A stretch of 64,000 nucleotides of DNA from Bradyrhizobium sediminis (GCF_018736105.1 NZ_CP076135.1:4276001-4340000); one strand, 5' to 3'; positions 26,308-37,031 are shown, counted from the stretch's first letter. Program-made: numbers and translations. Notes: generated by a model not told the origin, from the sequence alone.

Positions 26308-26931
26308 ATGTCGTCACGTCGCCAACACTGGTTCGAAGGCTGGCGGCTGTTCGCCGTGCTGGCGCTGATCCTCGCCGGGCTCTGCATCTGGATCGCGGGC
26401 ATGCGGCAATTCGAGGTCGATGGCGTGCGCATGGTGATCCGCTTCACCGCACGGACATCGCTGTTGTTCTTCTGCCTGGCCTTCAGCGCCGCGGCGCTGG
26501 CGCGGCTGTGGCCCAATGCCTGGACGCGATGGCAGCGCCGCAACCGGCGCTATCTCGGCGTGACCTTCGCCGCATCCCACGGCATTCATGCGATCGCCAT
26601 CGCCTGTTTCGCGATCATGGATCCCGCGGGCTATGCCGCCGCCACCTCGGCCGCCTCCTATATCTTCGGCGGCATCGGCTATGCCTGCATCATCGCAATG
26701 GCGGCGACGTCGTTCGACCGCAGCGCCGCGGCGATCGGCCCGCGGGCCTGGCGCATCCTGCATCTGACCGGCGGCTATTATTTGTGGTTTCAGTTCATGG
26801 TCTCGTTCGGCAAGCGGATTCCCGACATGCCGCCCTACGCGCTGTTCCTGCTCCCGCTGCTGGCGGTGATGGCGCTGCGGCTGATCGCGATGGCGCCGAA
26901 GCAAACGCCGCGGACCGTTCAGGCAGGCTAA
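26308..26931 (+). CDS. Six-helix membrane protein, ferric reductase-like transmembrane type
   Basis: The product is 207 residues from ATG 26308, with GGAGGAG just before it. There are about six transmembrane helices. Histidines are placed within helices, in FAASHGIHAIAIACF and RAWRILHLTGGYYLWFQF, as in cytochrome-b-like or MsrQ/YedZ-type ferric reductase domains that bind heme. It would act in electron transfer at the inner membrane. Its gene is controlled by the divergent TetR protein. Substrate or partner is unknown. Confidence 0.7.
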   Translation: MSSRRQHWFEGWRLFAVLALILAGLCIWIAGMRQFEVDGVRMVIRFTARTSLLFFCLAFSAAALARLWPNAWTRWQRRNRRYLGVTFAASHGIHAIAIACFAIMDPAGYAAATSAASYIFGGIGYACIIAMAATSFDRSAAAIGPRAWRILHLTGGYYLWFQFMVSFGKRIPDMPPYALFLLPLLAVMALRLIAMAPKQTPRTVQAG

Positions 26932-26947
26932 CGGCTGATGCCTTCGC

Positions 26948-27799
26948 TCACGCCGGCGGCATCAGCCCGAGACGCTTGGCGATGATCCGGTCGACCATGC
27001 GCTTCGGCAGCACGGCTGTGATCAGGTGCTGCATCGGATCCGGCGTGAGCTGGTACCGCACCTTGGGACTGGATGAGGTCAGCGCACCGGCTATCGCTTC
27101 CGCGATCTTTTCCGGCGGCAATCCGGTTTCGCCGAGCTGCAGCATGAATTTGCGGATCCGTTGCAGCGCCGGAAAGAACGGCGAGTTCCTGTAGACGGAA
27201 ATATCGACCTCCTCGGCCTTGCTCCAGATCGGCGTCTTCACCGGGCCCGGTGCGACGATGATGACATCGATGCCGAACAGCATCATTTCGCGGCGCAGGC
27301 TTTCCGACAGCCCCTCGATCGCGTGCTTCGACGCCGCATAGGGCGCCGTCAGCGGCGCGCCGGCTCTGCCGGAGACCGAGCTGACCATCACGATCCGGCC
27401 CTTCGGGCCCTTCAGCGAGGGATCGGATCCGAGCAGCGGCCCGAAAGCCTGCGTGGCGATAACAGGCCCGATGACGTTGACATCCATCTGGCGGCGGAAT
27501 TCGTCGACCGCCAGTTCAAGCACCGGCCCTGCGACCGCGATGCCGGCATTGTTGACGAGGCCGGTCAGCGTTTCGCCATTGAGCGCCGCGCGGACCTCGC
27601 GGGCGGCGGCCAGCACCTTGGCCTCGTCGGTCACGTCGAACAGCAGCGGCGTGAAATTCGCGCCGAATTCGCTTCCGAGGCGGTCGGCATCGGCCTGCTT
27701 GCGCACGCTGCCGAACACGTGAAACCCGCGATCGAGCAACAGCTTCGCGGTGGCCCAGCCGATGCCGGTGGACGCCCCGGTGATGACGACAGATTGCAT
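26948..27799 (-). CDS. Short-chain dehydrogenase/reductase
   Basis: The 283-residue classical SDR has cofactor motif TGASTGIG, NNAG, the serine in MVSSVSGRAG and the catalytic YAASK. A longer C-terminal helix pair (PALQRIRKFMLQLGETGLPPEKIAEAIAGAL) resembles the group of 11-beta-HSD or retinol-dehydrogenase-like SDRs. It reduces or oxidises an alcohol or carbonyl with NAD(P)H; the substrate is unknown. It converges with the ferric-reductase-like gene (16-base gap). Confidence 0.92.
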   Translation of the reverse strand: MQSVVITGASTGIGWATAKLLLDRGFHVFGSVRKQADADRLGSEFGANFTPLLFDVTDEAKVLAAAREVRAALNGETLTGLVNNAGIAVAGPVLELAVDEFRRQMDVNVIGPVIATQAFGPLLGSDPSLKGPKGRIVMVSSVSGRAGAPLTAPYAASKHAIEGLSESLRREMMLFGIDVIIVAPGPVKTPIWSKAEEVDISVYRNSPFFPALQRIRKFMLQLGETGLPPEKIAEAIAGALTSSSPKVRYQLTPDPMQHLITAVLPKRMVDRIIAKRLGLMPPA

Positions 27800-28100
27800 G
27801 GATAGCTCCCTTTTGGTTCAGCGAGCCTTTGTGGCCCGCACGGAACACGGCACAATCGGCTGACGATGTTGGCTTTTCTGCTCTGCTCAGTATAGCCGGG
27901 CGATAAAGCCGGGCACCCAAATCTGAAACGGCCAACAAGAGCAATATTGATCACAATGTCGGGTTCGGACGTAGCAACAGACCTTCCCAAGGAAAGGAGA
28001 ATTGGGGTCGCCTTGGGGGCGCGCGTACAATTTTGACCTGATGCGCGAAACCAAGAGATGACCGGGTAGTTAGGATCACACCCCAATGGAGAAAAATCCC
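27800..28100. other. Divergent gap between the SDR and the repeat-rich gene
   Basis: This 301-base stretch separates two divergent genes and must hold both promoters. I see no gene and no site that I can name. Confidence 0.4.
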
Positions 28101-28691
28101 ATGCGCGTGTTTGTCCTCGCCACGATGTTACTCGCCTCGTCGAGCCTCTGCTCATCCGCCCAGGAGCAGGGAAAGGCGCCGGCTGCAACTCCGCAAGCCG
28201 GTACTCCGGCCCAGACTGACCAGAACTCCCAACCACAACGGGAACAACGAACCGGCCGCGACCAACCGAAGACTGACGACCGCGAGATGGGCCACTGCGG
28301 GATGATGCGTCGCGGCGACAGCGACCGCACGGGCGGTAACAACCGCGAGATGGGTCGTGGCTGGATGATGTGTCACGGCGACAGCAGCCGTATGGGTGAT
28401 GACGACCGTGAGATGGGTCGTGGCGGGATGATACGTCGTGGCGACAGCTACCGTATGGGCCGTGAAGACCATGAAATGGGTCGTGGCGGAATGATGCATC
28501 GCGACCGTGAGACCAGCCGCGATCGCGACCCGGACCGCGGACGATATTCAGAGCGCGAAGATCGGGACCGGGACCGCGCGGAGCGAGATAAGGATAATCG
28601 CGGTTACTCCGATGGAGACCGAGCCCGGCGCCGCGTGAAAGTCTGCTTCGAGTACGACAATGGCGACGAGTATTGCCGTTACAGGCAATAA
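28101..28691 (+). CDS. Secreted Arg/Asp/Met-rich protein with tandem repeats
   Basis: The product is 196 residues from ATG 28101 (MRVFVLATMLLASSSLCSSAQ), a signal peptide with GGAG upstream. The middle has three full and one partial copy of a 21-residue unit of the form REMGRGxMxxRGDSxRMGxx. Each unit carries Met and His or Cys residues that could bind metal (HCGMM, WMMCHG, MMHRD). Next comes an Arg/Asp-rich stretch and a C terminus with two cysteines (KVCFEYDNGDEYCRYRQ). No family is recognised. Function is unknown; metal binding is a guess from composition. Confidence 0.65.
   Translation: MRVFVLATMLLASSSLCSSAQEQGKAPAATPQAGTPAQTDQNSQPQREQRTGRDQPKTDDREMGHCGMMRRGDSDRTGGNNREMGRGWMMCHGDSSRMGDDDREMGRGGMIRRGDSYRMGREDHEMGRGGMMHRDRETSRDRDPDRGRYSEREDRDRDRAERDKDNRGYSDGDRARRRVKVCFEYDNGDEYCRYRQ
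28281..28532 (+). repeat. 63-base tandem repeats inside the secreted protein gene
   Basis: Units start at 28281, 28344, 28407 and 28470, each 63 bases and in frame, encoding REMGHCGMMRRGDS, REMGRGWMMCHGDS, REMGRGGMIRRGDS and HEMGRGGMMHRDRE. The fourth unit decays after its first half. The copies are similar at DNA level, which suggests recent expansion by slippage or recombination. Confidence 0.85.
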
Positions 28692-28945
28692 GCCGTCAAA
28701 GCTGTTTGTGCCAAGGCCTGTGACGGATAGGCAGCATCGATAACCTTCATGGCGCCACCAGCGGCGGGCTGGTCTTCTTCGCAGTGTCTACCAGTTGTAG
28801 TGCGTCCAACATTGGACAGACAGCAAATGGTCTCGGACGACGGAATTCCCGCGACAGCCGATTTCTTTCTTTGCTCCGCGCCGAAGATTGCAGCCATCTA
28901 CTGAGCGGATCCAATCCTCGCGTACGGCGATCCAATCCAAACGTC

Positions 28946-29185
28946 CTAACCCGGGGCCGGCTCGCTCAGCTCCTGGCAGCTCTGTTCGAATTTTATGGTC
29001 GAGATTGGCCACTTTCCATCGTGGCCCTTGATCGAAATTCGCAGGCCATGAAGCTCGTCCAGCCAAACGCTCTGAACCATTCCGGCTTTTCCGTCGGTGA
29101 GAACGACGGCTTTGCCGACAAGCTCGGATTCCACCTCCCCGAACGCGGTGAGGATCGTCGATGCGCGGACTTTTGCAGTTGTCAT
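28946..29185 (-). CDS. Small PRC-barrel-like protein
   Basis: The product is 79 residues from ATG 29185 (MTTAKVRASTILTAFGEVE); GTG 29203 would add six. The core VGKAVVLTDGKAGMVQSVWLDELHGLRISIKGHDGKWPISTIKF has the strand pattern of a PRC-barrel domain, a fold used in RNA processing and photosynthetic proteins, often as short stress-linked proteins in rhizobia. A GGGAAC before the start is a modest ribosome site. The family call is tentative. Confidence 0.5.
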   Translation of the reverse strand: MTTAKVRASTILTAFGEVESELVGKAVVLTDGKAGMVQSVWLDELHGLRISIKGHDGKWPISTIKFEQSCQELSEPAPG

Positions 29186-29397
29186 GATGTTCCCAAGAGT
29201 CACGCGGGCGATTCAGCGGAAGATGTTGCATCTGAAAGGTGTGCAAGCCGTGACCGGGATGGGGCAACCGAGTGTCCGATATGCGACGCCGCCAGTTGTT
29301 CGGCCTGATCGGCGGCGCGGCGGCATGACCGCTCGCCGCGCAAGCGCAAGTTGGCGTGGCGCAGGGGCGCGACTTTCTCCGTCAACAGTTGCCGCCG

Positions 29398-29790
29398 TCA
29401 GGGACAAGGATGGCGATACCCGTCGAAGCCAAGATAGGTCCCGGAATACGGGTCGTAGGACCTGTAGCGTTGCGCACAATAGGCAACTGCGCCGCCGACG
29501 TAGGGAGGTGCGACGACGTAGGCCGGACCGTAATAGCCGGGGTAGCCGTAATAGCCGTAATAGCCGTAGGGCTGCGTTGCGCCAATAATCGCCCCGCCGA
29601 TCAGTGCGCCGGCGATGCCAAGGCCAACGGCCGGGCCATAGCCGCGGCGATATCGTACGGTCTCCACCGATGTCTCCACCGTGTTTTGCAGCATCAGCGG
29701 CGATCCGATCGGCGCCGCCGTAGCAGGCGCGACAGCCCCCATTGATGCCACCGCCAGCGCGGCAAGAAGAACTCCAGACGATTTCTTCAT
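29398..29790 (-). CDS. BA14K-family secreted protein
   Basis: The product is 130 residues from ATG 29790, with GGAGGA upstream and a signal peptide (SSGVLLAALAVASMGAVAPATAA). It has a glycine-rich hydrophobic segment (GLGIAGALIGGAIIGA), a Tyr/Gly/Pro-rich stretch, and the closing motif YCAQRYRSYDPYSGTYLGFDG typical of BA14K, a family first known as a Brucella immunoreactive protein and common in Rhizobiales envelopes. The molecular role is not settled. Confidence 0.88.
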   Translation of the reverse strand: MKKSSGVLLAALAVASMGAVAPATAAPIGSPLMLQNTVETSVETVRYRRGYGPAVGLGIAGALIGGAIIGATQPYGYYGYYGYPGYYGPAYVVAPPYVGGAVAYCAQRYRSYDPYSGTYLGFDGYRHPCP

Positions 29791-30038
29791 TACAATCCTC
29801 CCGGGAATTGGCTCAGGGACAAGCCCTGCCGAATGCAATCCTTAGGCGCCAAAGGTCCAGTGCTATTGACCTAGCTCAACCGCAGATCGGAATCGGGCAT
29901 TTTTGTAACCGCCGAACGCCGCGTGCGTCGGAGGGCTAAGGCCCCAGCGGCGCCGTCGCCGACCGGCGGGAGCATTGCGCACCCGAGCGCTGATCCGGCG
30001 AGGCCGGCTGCGATACCGCAGTCAGCGAAGCCGATCGC

Positions 30039-32153
30039 TCAGGCCGCGCGCACCGTATCCAGGAACTTGCCGACCTCGCGCTTGAGGCGGCCGCTTTCGG
30101 ACGAAAGCGACTGCGCCGACGTCAGCACCTGGGACGACGCCGAGCCGGTTTCGCTGGCGCCGCGCTGCACGTCCGTGATGTTGGACGCCACCTGCTGGGT
30201 GCCCTGCGCCGCCTGCTGGACGTTGCGGGCGACCTCCTGCGTGGCGGCGCCCTGCTCCTCGACCGCGGAGGCAATGGTCGACGAGATTTCGGAAATCCGG
30301 CCGATGGTCACGCCGATCTCCTCGATCGCATGCACGGAATCCCGCGTCGCGTTCTGGATGTCGCCGATCTGCTTGCGGATTTCCTCGGTCGCCTTCGCCG
30401 TCTGCTCGGCCAGCGCCTTGACTTCGGAGGCCACCACCGCAAAGCCGCGGCCGGCCTCTCCGGCGCGCGCCGCCTCAATCGTTGCATTGAGCGCCAGGAG
30501 GTTGGTCTGTCCGGCAACGCTATTGATCAACTCGACCACGTCGCCGATCCGGTTGGCCGCGCTCGACAGGTCACTGACGCGATCATGGGTCTTGCGGGCC
30601 TGCTCCACCGCCTCTCCTGCGATTCTCGAGGATTCCTGCACCTGCCGGCTGATCTCGCTGACCGAGGAGGCCATCTCCTCGCTCGCGGAGGCCACCGACT
30701 GGACATTGGTCGAGGCCTCCTCCGAGGCGGCGGCGACCATGGTCGTGAGCTCCTGCGCCCGCGCTGCGGTCGCCGTCAGGGTGCCGGCCGAAGCCTCGAG
30801 CTGGGTCGAGGCCGCGGTGACGGTTTCGACGATTTCTCCGACCGTGCCTTCGAAGGCGTCGGCAAGCCGGGCCATGGCGGCAACCTTTTCCTCCCGGGCG
30901 GCTTTTTCGAGAGCCTCTCGCTCGGCCTGCATGTCCCGCATCCTCAGGGCATTCTCCTTGAATACCAGCAAGGCGCGCGCCATCGAGCCCATTTCGTCGC
31001 GGCGGTCCGAGCAGGGAACCACGACCGACGTCTCGCCGCCCGCCAGCTCGCTCATCGCCTCCGTCATCTGGCCGAGCGAACGGATGATGCGGCTGATCAC
31101 CATCCAGAGCGTCGCCGCGGCAAGCAGCAACGAGAAGGTCATCAGGAAACCGTTCAGCACCAGCATCTGCAGACTGTCGCGCTGTGCGGTTTCGGCCAGA
31201 CGCGCGGCTTCCTGGCTTGCCAATGCGCTCAACGCGATCACTTCGTCGATGGCCGCCGTCGACTGACTGAACCATTCGGCGGAACTGACCGGATAGTTTC
31301 CGCCGCCGAGCCCCGCGGCGTAGACCGCCTTGCGCGTCCCCTCGAAGCGCTGGAATACCTGTTCGCCCAGCCGGCCGGCGCCCGCGGTTACCGGCGGCGG
31401 CGCGGAAGTTTTTGCGGCATAGGCCTGCACATAGTCCCACGCAGCCTCGACCCGGCCCCGGAAGCTGCCGAGAGTGGCGATCTCCTGGGAATTCATCGGC
31501 CGCGCGGCCGCGATCAGCGCCGCCACCGTGGCGCGCTCGCGACCGAGATACTCGCTCATGATCCAGACGAAGTGCTTGAGACTCTGCAGGCTCGACAGCC
31601 GCGCCTGGACGTTGTCTTCATCCATCGCCGCGGCGACGCGAAGATTCTGGCTCGCCACGATCAGCCCGGTGATGGCCGGCGCCCATTGCGACACGACTTG
31701 AGACTGACGCGCGCTTGCGGGCTTGACCATTTCGGCGTCGGCCTGGCGCCGAAGCGCCGCAACTTGTTCGAAGGCACGCTTCGCGCTTGCGATGAGCTGT
31801 TCGCGATTGGCAAACGCCTGCACCGCCATGCGGCCGAGCGCGCGCTCGAATGGCTGATCCGCCGATTTCCGGAAACCCGCTATCGCCGCTACCTGCGCGT
31901 CCGTTGCGGGATTGGCCGAATTCAATGCGAGGTTGGCCGCGCCGCGCTCGCGCGCCCATTGGCCGGCGCTTTCCAGCAGCAGATCGGCGGTTTCGTTGAC
32001 CGATGCCGCATCGGAAGCGGTGGTGCGCTCCAGGCTTGCATTGCGCAGCACGTAACCTGAAACCGCCAGCCCGAGCAGCGACAGCAGCGCTACCGCCGTG
32101 ATGAGGAGATTGCGGATATTCCAAACAGTCGCAGCCTGGGCGGACGGATTCAT
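30039..32153 (-). CDS. Methyl-accepting chemotaxis protein with NIT-like sensor
   Basis: The product is 704 residues from ATG 32153. A first membrane helix (about 18-38) precedes a helical periplasmic sensor with [15 protein letters not shown] and [14 protein letters not shown], which resemble the nitrate/nitrite-sensing NIT domain. A second membrane helix (about 345-370) and a HAMP domain ([19 protein letters not shown]) follow. The signalling domain has the hairpin tip [33 protein letters not shown]. It would feed a CheA/CheW array. It lies upstream of no other chemotaxis gene here. The ligand is inferred only. Confidence 0.92.
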   Translation of the reverse strand: MNPSAQAATVWNIRNLLITAVALLSLLGLAVSGYVLRNASLERTTASDAASVNETADLLLESAGQWARERGAANLALNSANPATDAQVAAIAGFRKSADQPFERALGRMAVQAFANREQLIASAKRAFEQVAALRRQADAEMVKPASARQSQVVSQWAPAITGLIVASQNLRVAAAMDEDNVQARLSSLQSLKHFVWIMSEYLGRERATVAALIAAARPMNSQEIATLGSFRGRVEAAWDYVQAYAAKTSAPPPVTAGAGRLGEQVFQRFEGTRKAVYAAGLGGGNYPVSSAEWFSQSTAAIDEVIALSALASQEAARLAETAQRDSLQMLVLNGFLMTFSLLLAAATLWMVISRIIRSLGQMTEAMSELAGGETSVVVPCSDRRDEMGSMARALLVFKENALRMRDMQAEREALEKAAREEKVAAMARLADAFEGTVGEIVETVTAASTQLEASAGTLTATAARAQELTTMVAAASEEASTNVQSVASASEEMASSVSEISRQVQESSRIAGEAVEQARKTHDRVSDLSSAANRIGDVVELINSVAGQTNLLALNATIEAARAGEAGRGFAVVASEVKALAEQTAKATEEIRKQIGDIQNATRDSVHAIEEIGVTIGRISEISSTIASAVEEQGAATQEVARNVQQAAQGTQQVASNITDVQRGASETGSASSQVLTSAQSLSSESGRLKREVGKFLDTVRAA

Positions 32154-32471
32154 GGCACGAACCTTCAATCGAAAAGACCTTCAACTGGACGGGACAAGGA
32201 CGCCGGAATTGCGAAGCGCGGACGCGGAAAAATCCGCGGAGATCTTGGAGTCTCGTTCGGTCGTCGCTTCAGAGATAGTCCCAACCAGCTTAATTTCAGG
32301 TGAATTCCGATAGAAGGCGCGGCCTCCGCATTCGCGCTCGCGATGAAAAACGACAACTACGAATAGCAGTTGCGCTGCACCACTCTCCTCTGCTTGAAGA
32401 ATCTTGCAGCAAGCGACGGACGGGCATCACGTCACGAAACATCTCGCGCCGCTGCAAACTTCCGGAAGAAT
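32154..32471. other. Gap upstream of the chemoreceptor
   Basis: This 318-base gap between the LysR gene and the chemoreceptor, both on the minus strand, shows no convincing gene or hairpin. It is somewhat richer in A and T than its neighbours and should contain the chemoreceptor promoter. Confidence 0.4.
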
Positions 32472-33308
32472 TCACAGACGATCGAGCGCCTGATCCAGCC
32501 AGCCATTCGCAGCGCCTCGCACCCATTCAAACCCCAGCCGCCGCGACAATTCAACATCGTCGGAACGAAGCATGCGGACATCAGGGTGTTCGAAGCTGTC
32601 CGGCATCAGGCAAAATCCGAGACCGGCCGCGACCATCGCGAGCGCCCTGGCGTCGCTGTCGGTCTGCGCCACCACCCGCGGCCGCACCTTCCACGCATCG
32701 AGCACGCGCGAAGCGGCCTGCAGCTGCTCACAATGCACGCGCACGATCAGCGGCTGGCCCGAGAGGATTTCCGGCGTGACCGGCCCGCGAGGGAAAGCGC
32801 GTGACGAGACGGCCAGTGCCTGTCTGTCGGTCAGCAGTTCCGCTTGCCGGTGGCCACGCGCCGGTGGACCCAGCGCGGTCAAGATCAGATCGTAGCGGCC
32901 GTTGGCCAACCGCTGGCGAAGCTTTGCCAGCGGTGCATCTTCCGTCCGCCAGGACTTGTCGGAGTCGATCGCCATCAGCCGCGACAGGCATCCGGTCACG
33001 AATGCCGGAGCCAGCGTCGGCAGTATTCCGAGCCGCCGCGGCTTGCCCGCGGGCTTGTCGCGGGAGGCCGCCTTGAGCTGTTCGGTCTGCCGCAAGATCG
33101 AATGCGCGGTAACAAGCGCCCCCTCGCCCTTTGCAGTGAGCCTTACGCCGCGCGCATGACGCTCCAGCAATGCAAATCCCAGTTCGGCCTCGAGCGCAGA
33201 TATCGCGGCCGACAGCGTCGGCTGCGTGACGAAGGCGCGCCTGGCGCCGGCGCTGAAGCTGCCCGCTTCCGCCACCGCCACGAAATACCGGATCTGCTTC
33301 AGGTCCAT
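32472..33308 (-). CDS. LysR-family transcriptional regulator
   Basis: The 278-residue protein has the LysR helix-turn-helix: DLKQIRYFVAVAEAGSFSAGARRAFVTQPTLSAAISALEAELGFALLERHARGVRLTAKG. The effector-binding domain follows and ends in a short tail. It is divergent from a thioesterase gene. A perfect 19-base palindrome abuts its start codon, so autoregulation and control of the divergent gene are likely. Confidence 0.93.
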   Translation of the reverse strand: MDLKQIRYFVAVAEAGSFSAGARRAFVTQPTLSAAISALEAELGFALLERHARGVRLTAKGEGALVTAHSILRQTEQLKAASRDKPAGKPRRLGILPTLAPAFVTGCLSRLMAIDSDKSWRTEDAPLAKLRQRLANGRYDLILTALGPPARGHRQAELLTDRQALAVSSRAFPRGPVTPEILSGQPLIVRVHCEQLQAASRVLDAWKVRPRVVAQTDSDARALAMVAAGLGFCLMPDSFEHPDVRMLRSDDVELSRRLGFEWVRGAANGWLDQALDRL

Positions 33309-33327
33309 CTATAGATCATATCTATAG
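33309..33327. promoter_or_regulatory. Palindrome at the LysR start, probable LysR binding site
   Basis: CTATAGAT (33309-33316), CAT, then ATCTATAG (33320-33327) forms a perfect palindrome directly next to the LysR ATG. It contains the T-N11-A pattern of LysR sites. It also covers where the ribosome site of lysR should be; no Shine-Dalgarno is visible there. Confidence 0.6.
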
Positions 33328-33408
33328 CTCGGTATCGGAGCAATCGTCATTGCCGAGACCACGCGAGGGCCCGAGCATGGCCGCCGGCTGAACAGCACGG
33401 AGGGTCTC

Positions 33409-33840
33409 ATGGATCACCACCATCGCATCCGCGAACTTGCGGAAATCGTCACCAGCGCGCCCGGGTTCACCAGGGCCATCGGCACCAGGGTCGAGAGCGC
33501 GGAACCCGGGCATGTCGTGATGTCGCTCGGCAAGAACGCCGACCTGTTGCAGGCGAACGGCTTCTTCCACGGCGGGGTGATCGCCGGCCTCGCCGACCAT
33601 GCCGGCGGCGGCGCGGTCACCAGCGCCATGGCGCCCGGCCGGTTCGCGGTGACGGTGAACCTTCAGGTCAGCTTCCTCGCCCCGGCCAAGGGCGAGGAGT
33701 TGATCGCGCGGGCGCGGGCCATTCAGGTCGGGAACACGATTGGCGTCGCGCAAGTCGACGTGGCGTCAAAGGCGAAAGGCTTGGAGACACCGTGCGCGGT
33801 CGCGATCGTCACGCTGCGCGCCGTGGCGATGCCGAAATAG
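33409..33840 (+). CDS. PaaI-like hotdog-fold thioesterase
   Basis: The 143-residue protein has the hotdog core ANGFFHGGVIAGLADHAGGGAVTSAM, with the Asp (in LADHAGG) and the HGG turn that shape the thioesterase site, followed by VNLQVSFLAPAKGEELIARARAIQVG. Such enzymes hydrolyse acyl-CoA or aromatic acyl-CoA thioesters. It is under a promoter facing the LysR gene. The substrate is unknown. Confidence 0.88.
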   Translation: MDHHHRIRELAEIVTSAPGFTRAIGTRVESAEPGHVVMSLGKNADLLQANGFFHGGVIAGLADHAGGGAVTSAMAPGRFAVTVNLQVSFLAPAKGEELIARARAIQVGNTIGVAQVDVASKAKGLETPCAVAIVTLRAVAMPK

Positions 33841-33855
33841 ACGCCAGACATTATT

Positions 33856-33884
33856 GAGCCCCGGACGCAGCGCGTCCGGGGCTC
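33856..33884. terminator. Bidirectional terminator between thioesterase and ilvC
   Basis: GAGCCCCGGACGC (33856-33868) and GCGTCCGGGGCTC (33872-33884) form a perfect 13-base stem with an AGC loop, between two convergent genes (stops at 33840 and 33916). No long T run is present, but the stem is very strong. Confidence 0.75.
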
Positions 33885-33915
33885 GAAGGTTCCGTTCAGT
33901 TCGCGTACTCGCGCC

Positions 33916-35043
<1,128 letters not shown>

Positions 35044-35080
35044 TCAGGGGAAACCCGTTTCTGCATGGCGCGGTGCGGCA

Positions 35081-35683
35081 TCATGCGTCCATGAAGACCG
35101 GCCAGAGCGAGGCCAGCAGCAGGGCGGCCATCACGATATTGAAGGCCCGCACCGCCTTCGGCGAGGTCAGGACCGGCCGCAGCGCGCTGCCGAACAGCGC
35201 CCAGGCCGAGCAGGACAACGTTCCCAGCAACAGGCTGAGCATGACCTGGATGACGATATTCCAGGGAAAGCCGGCGATGCCGGCATAGGCGGTGATGGTG
35301 CCGATCACCATGACCCAGCCCTTGGCGTTGATCCACTGGAACATGGCCGCGCCCCAGAACGTCATCGGCCCGCGCCGGTTGTCCTGATCCTGCGCGACCG
35401 GCCCGGACATCGCGATGGCTGCGGCGAGATAGACCAGATAGGCGACGCCGGCATATTTGAGGACGGTCTGCAGCACCGGATAGGTGATGAAGATGGTCCC
35501 GAGCCCGAGGCCCACCGCCCCGATCATGAAGGCAAAGCCGATCGTGATGCCCGCGACGTGCGGCAGCGTGCGGCGGAAGCCGTAGGTCAGCCCCGACGAC
35601 AGCAGCATGATGTTGTTCGGCCCCGGCGTGAAGAACATCACGACGGCGAACATGACGAAGGCGATCAGCAGCGAATGGGACAT
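35081..35683 (-). CDS. LysE/RhtB-family amino acid exporter
   Basis: The 200-residue protein has six predicted transmembrane helices and the family signature FFTPGPNNIMLLSSGLTYGFRRTLPHVAGITIGF. LysE/RhtB proteins export amino acids such as lysine, threonine or homoserine. Its place in a branched-chain amino acid cluster suggests overflow export of a branched-chain amino acid or a precursor, but this is context only. It stands 106 bases after the methyltransferase. Confidence 0.9.
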   Translation of the reverse strand: MSHSLLIAFVMFAVVMFFTPGPNNIMLLSSGLTYGFRRTLPHVAGITIGFAFMIGAVGLGLGTIFITYPVLQTVLKYAGVAYLVYLAAAIAMSGPVAQDQDNRRGPMTFWGAAMFQWINAKGWVMVIGTITAYAGIAGFPWNIVIQVMLSLLLGTLSCSAWALFGSALRPVLTSPKAVRAFNIVMAALLLASLWPVFMDA

Positions 35684-35789
35684 GCCTGCTCTTCCCGATC
35701 AAGCCGTGGCGATCCGGCTCGCCACCAAGGCAAGGCGCCGGATCTCCGCCACCGTGACGGCCAGGAAGAGGTCGAAAGGCTTCACGTCG

Positions 35790-36485
35790 CTAGCCCTGCT
35801 CGCCGGATTTCGGTTTGCGCAGCAGATAGGTGCCGTGCAGCGGCGCGTGGTAGTCGGCCGAGACCAGCGTGAAGCCGACGTCGGTCAGCATGCGCTCGAT
35901 CACCCAGCCAAAGGTCGAATATTCGTCGCGCATATGGGTGATGACGCTGTCGCGGTCGAAATCATGATTTTTGATGCTGAAGTCCGCCCAGCCCTCGACG
36001 TCGCGCTCGATCCCGTCGGGCATGCCGGCGAACACGATGTCGCGCAGATAGAAATTCGAACCCGGCTTCAGCGCGCCAAAGATGCGCGCCAGCGCCACCG
36101 CCTTCCAGAAATCCGGCAGATGATGCAGCGCGAATTCGCTGACGATCAGATCGTAGGAATTCGGCTGGTAGGCGAAGCTCAGAAGCCCCGCGAACTGGGT
36201 GCGGATCGCCACCTTGCGGTCGCGCGCCAGGATGTCGGCAAGCGCCAGCATCGCCGGCGAAATGTCGATGGCGTCTACCTCGGCGCCCATCGCCGCCGCC
36301 TCGCAGGCGAGCACGCCGTTGCCGCAGCCGATGTCCGCCAGCCGCCAGCCACGTTGCAGCCCCAGCATGGTCAGCGCCGCGCGGGCACGGCTGTCGCTGT
36401 CGTCATGCCGGTCGTAGATCGAAGCGACGGCGGAATCGATCCCGACCCGCCGCCGCTCGGTGTAATACCAGTCGCGCGCCAGCAT
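35790..36485 (-). CDS. Class I SAM-dependent methyltransferase
   Basis: The 231-residue protein has SAM motif I in WRLADIGCGNGVLACEAAAMGAEVDAIDISPAMLALAD and motif IV/post-I in SYDLIVSEFALHHLPDFWKAV. It starts three bases past the ilvH stop, so it is in the same operon. Substrate is unknown; small-molecule methyltransferases of this size act on many acceptors. Its conserved place next to ilvH, if confirmed, would be worth noting. Confidence 0.88.
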   Translation of the reverse strand: MLARDWYYTERRRVGIDSAVASIYDRHDDSDSRARAALTMLGLQRGWRLADIGCGNGVLACEAAAMGAEVDAIDISPAMLALADILARDRKVAIRTQFAGLLSFAYQPNSYDLIVSEFALHHLPDFWKAVALARIFGALKPGSNFYLRDIVFAGMPDGIERDVEGWADFSIKNHDFDRDSVITHMRDEYSTFGWVIERMLTDVGFTLVSADYHAPLHGTYLLRKPKSGEQG

Positions 36486-36488
36486 GCT

Positions 36489-37031
36489 TTACATCCCTTC
36501 CGGCCCGCGCCCGATCGCGGCGACCCCGGTGCGCGACACCTCGACGAGGCCGAGCGGCCGCATCAGGTCGATGAACTGGTTGATCTTGGCGGAGTTGCCG
36601 GTGATCTCGAACACGAAGCTTTCGATGGTGGCGTCGATGACGCGGGCGCGAAACGCCTCGGCGAGACGCAACGCCTCGACCCGGTGATCGCCGGTGCCGC
36701 GCAGTTTGACCATCGCCAGTTCGCGCTCGATCGAGCGGCCGGTCAGCGTCATGTCGACGACGCGGTAGACCGGGACCATGCGGTCGAGCTGGTGCTTGAT
36801 CTGCTCGATTACCATCGGGGTGCCCGTGGTGACAATGGTAATGCGCGAGAGATGTTTCTGGCTCTCGGTCTCGGAGACGGTGAGGCTCTCGATGTTGTAG
36901 CCGCGCCCCGAAAACAGCCCGATCACGCGGGCGAGCACGCCAGGCTCGTTCTGCACCAGCACCGACAGCGTATGGGTCTCGATCGGGTCATGGCGGTCTT
37001 CCATGAAATAGGCGGATGCGGGCTGGTTCAT
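36489..37031 (-). CDS. ilvH: Acetolactate synthase small (regulatory) subunit
   Basis: The 180-residue protein carries two ACT domains. The first has THTLSVLVQNEPGVLARVIGLFSGRGYNIESLTVS, the second an EVSRTGVAAIGRGPEGM C terminus. IlvH binds the IlvI catalytic subunit and passes valine feedback inhibition to it. It is separated from ilvI by a dehydratase gene. The 174-base gap before it holds a palindromic repeat. Confidence 0.96.
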   Translation of the reverse strand: MNQPASAYFMEDRHDPIETHTLSVLVQNEPGVLARVIGLFSGRGYNIESLTVSETESQKHLSRITIVTTGTPMVIEQIKHQLDRMVPVYRVVDMTLTGRSIERELAMVKLRGTGDHRVEALRLAEAFRARVIDATIESFVFEITGNSAKINQFIDLMRPLGLVEVSRTGVAAIGRGPEGM

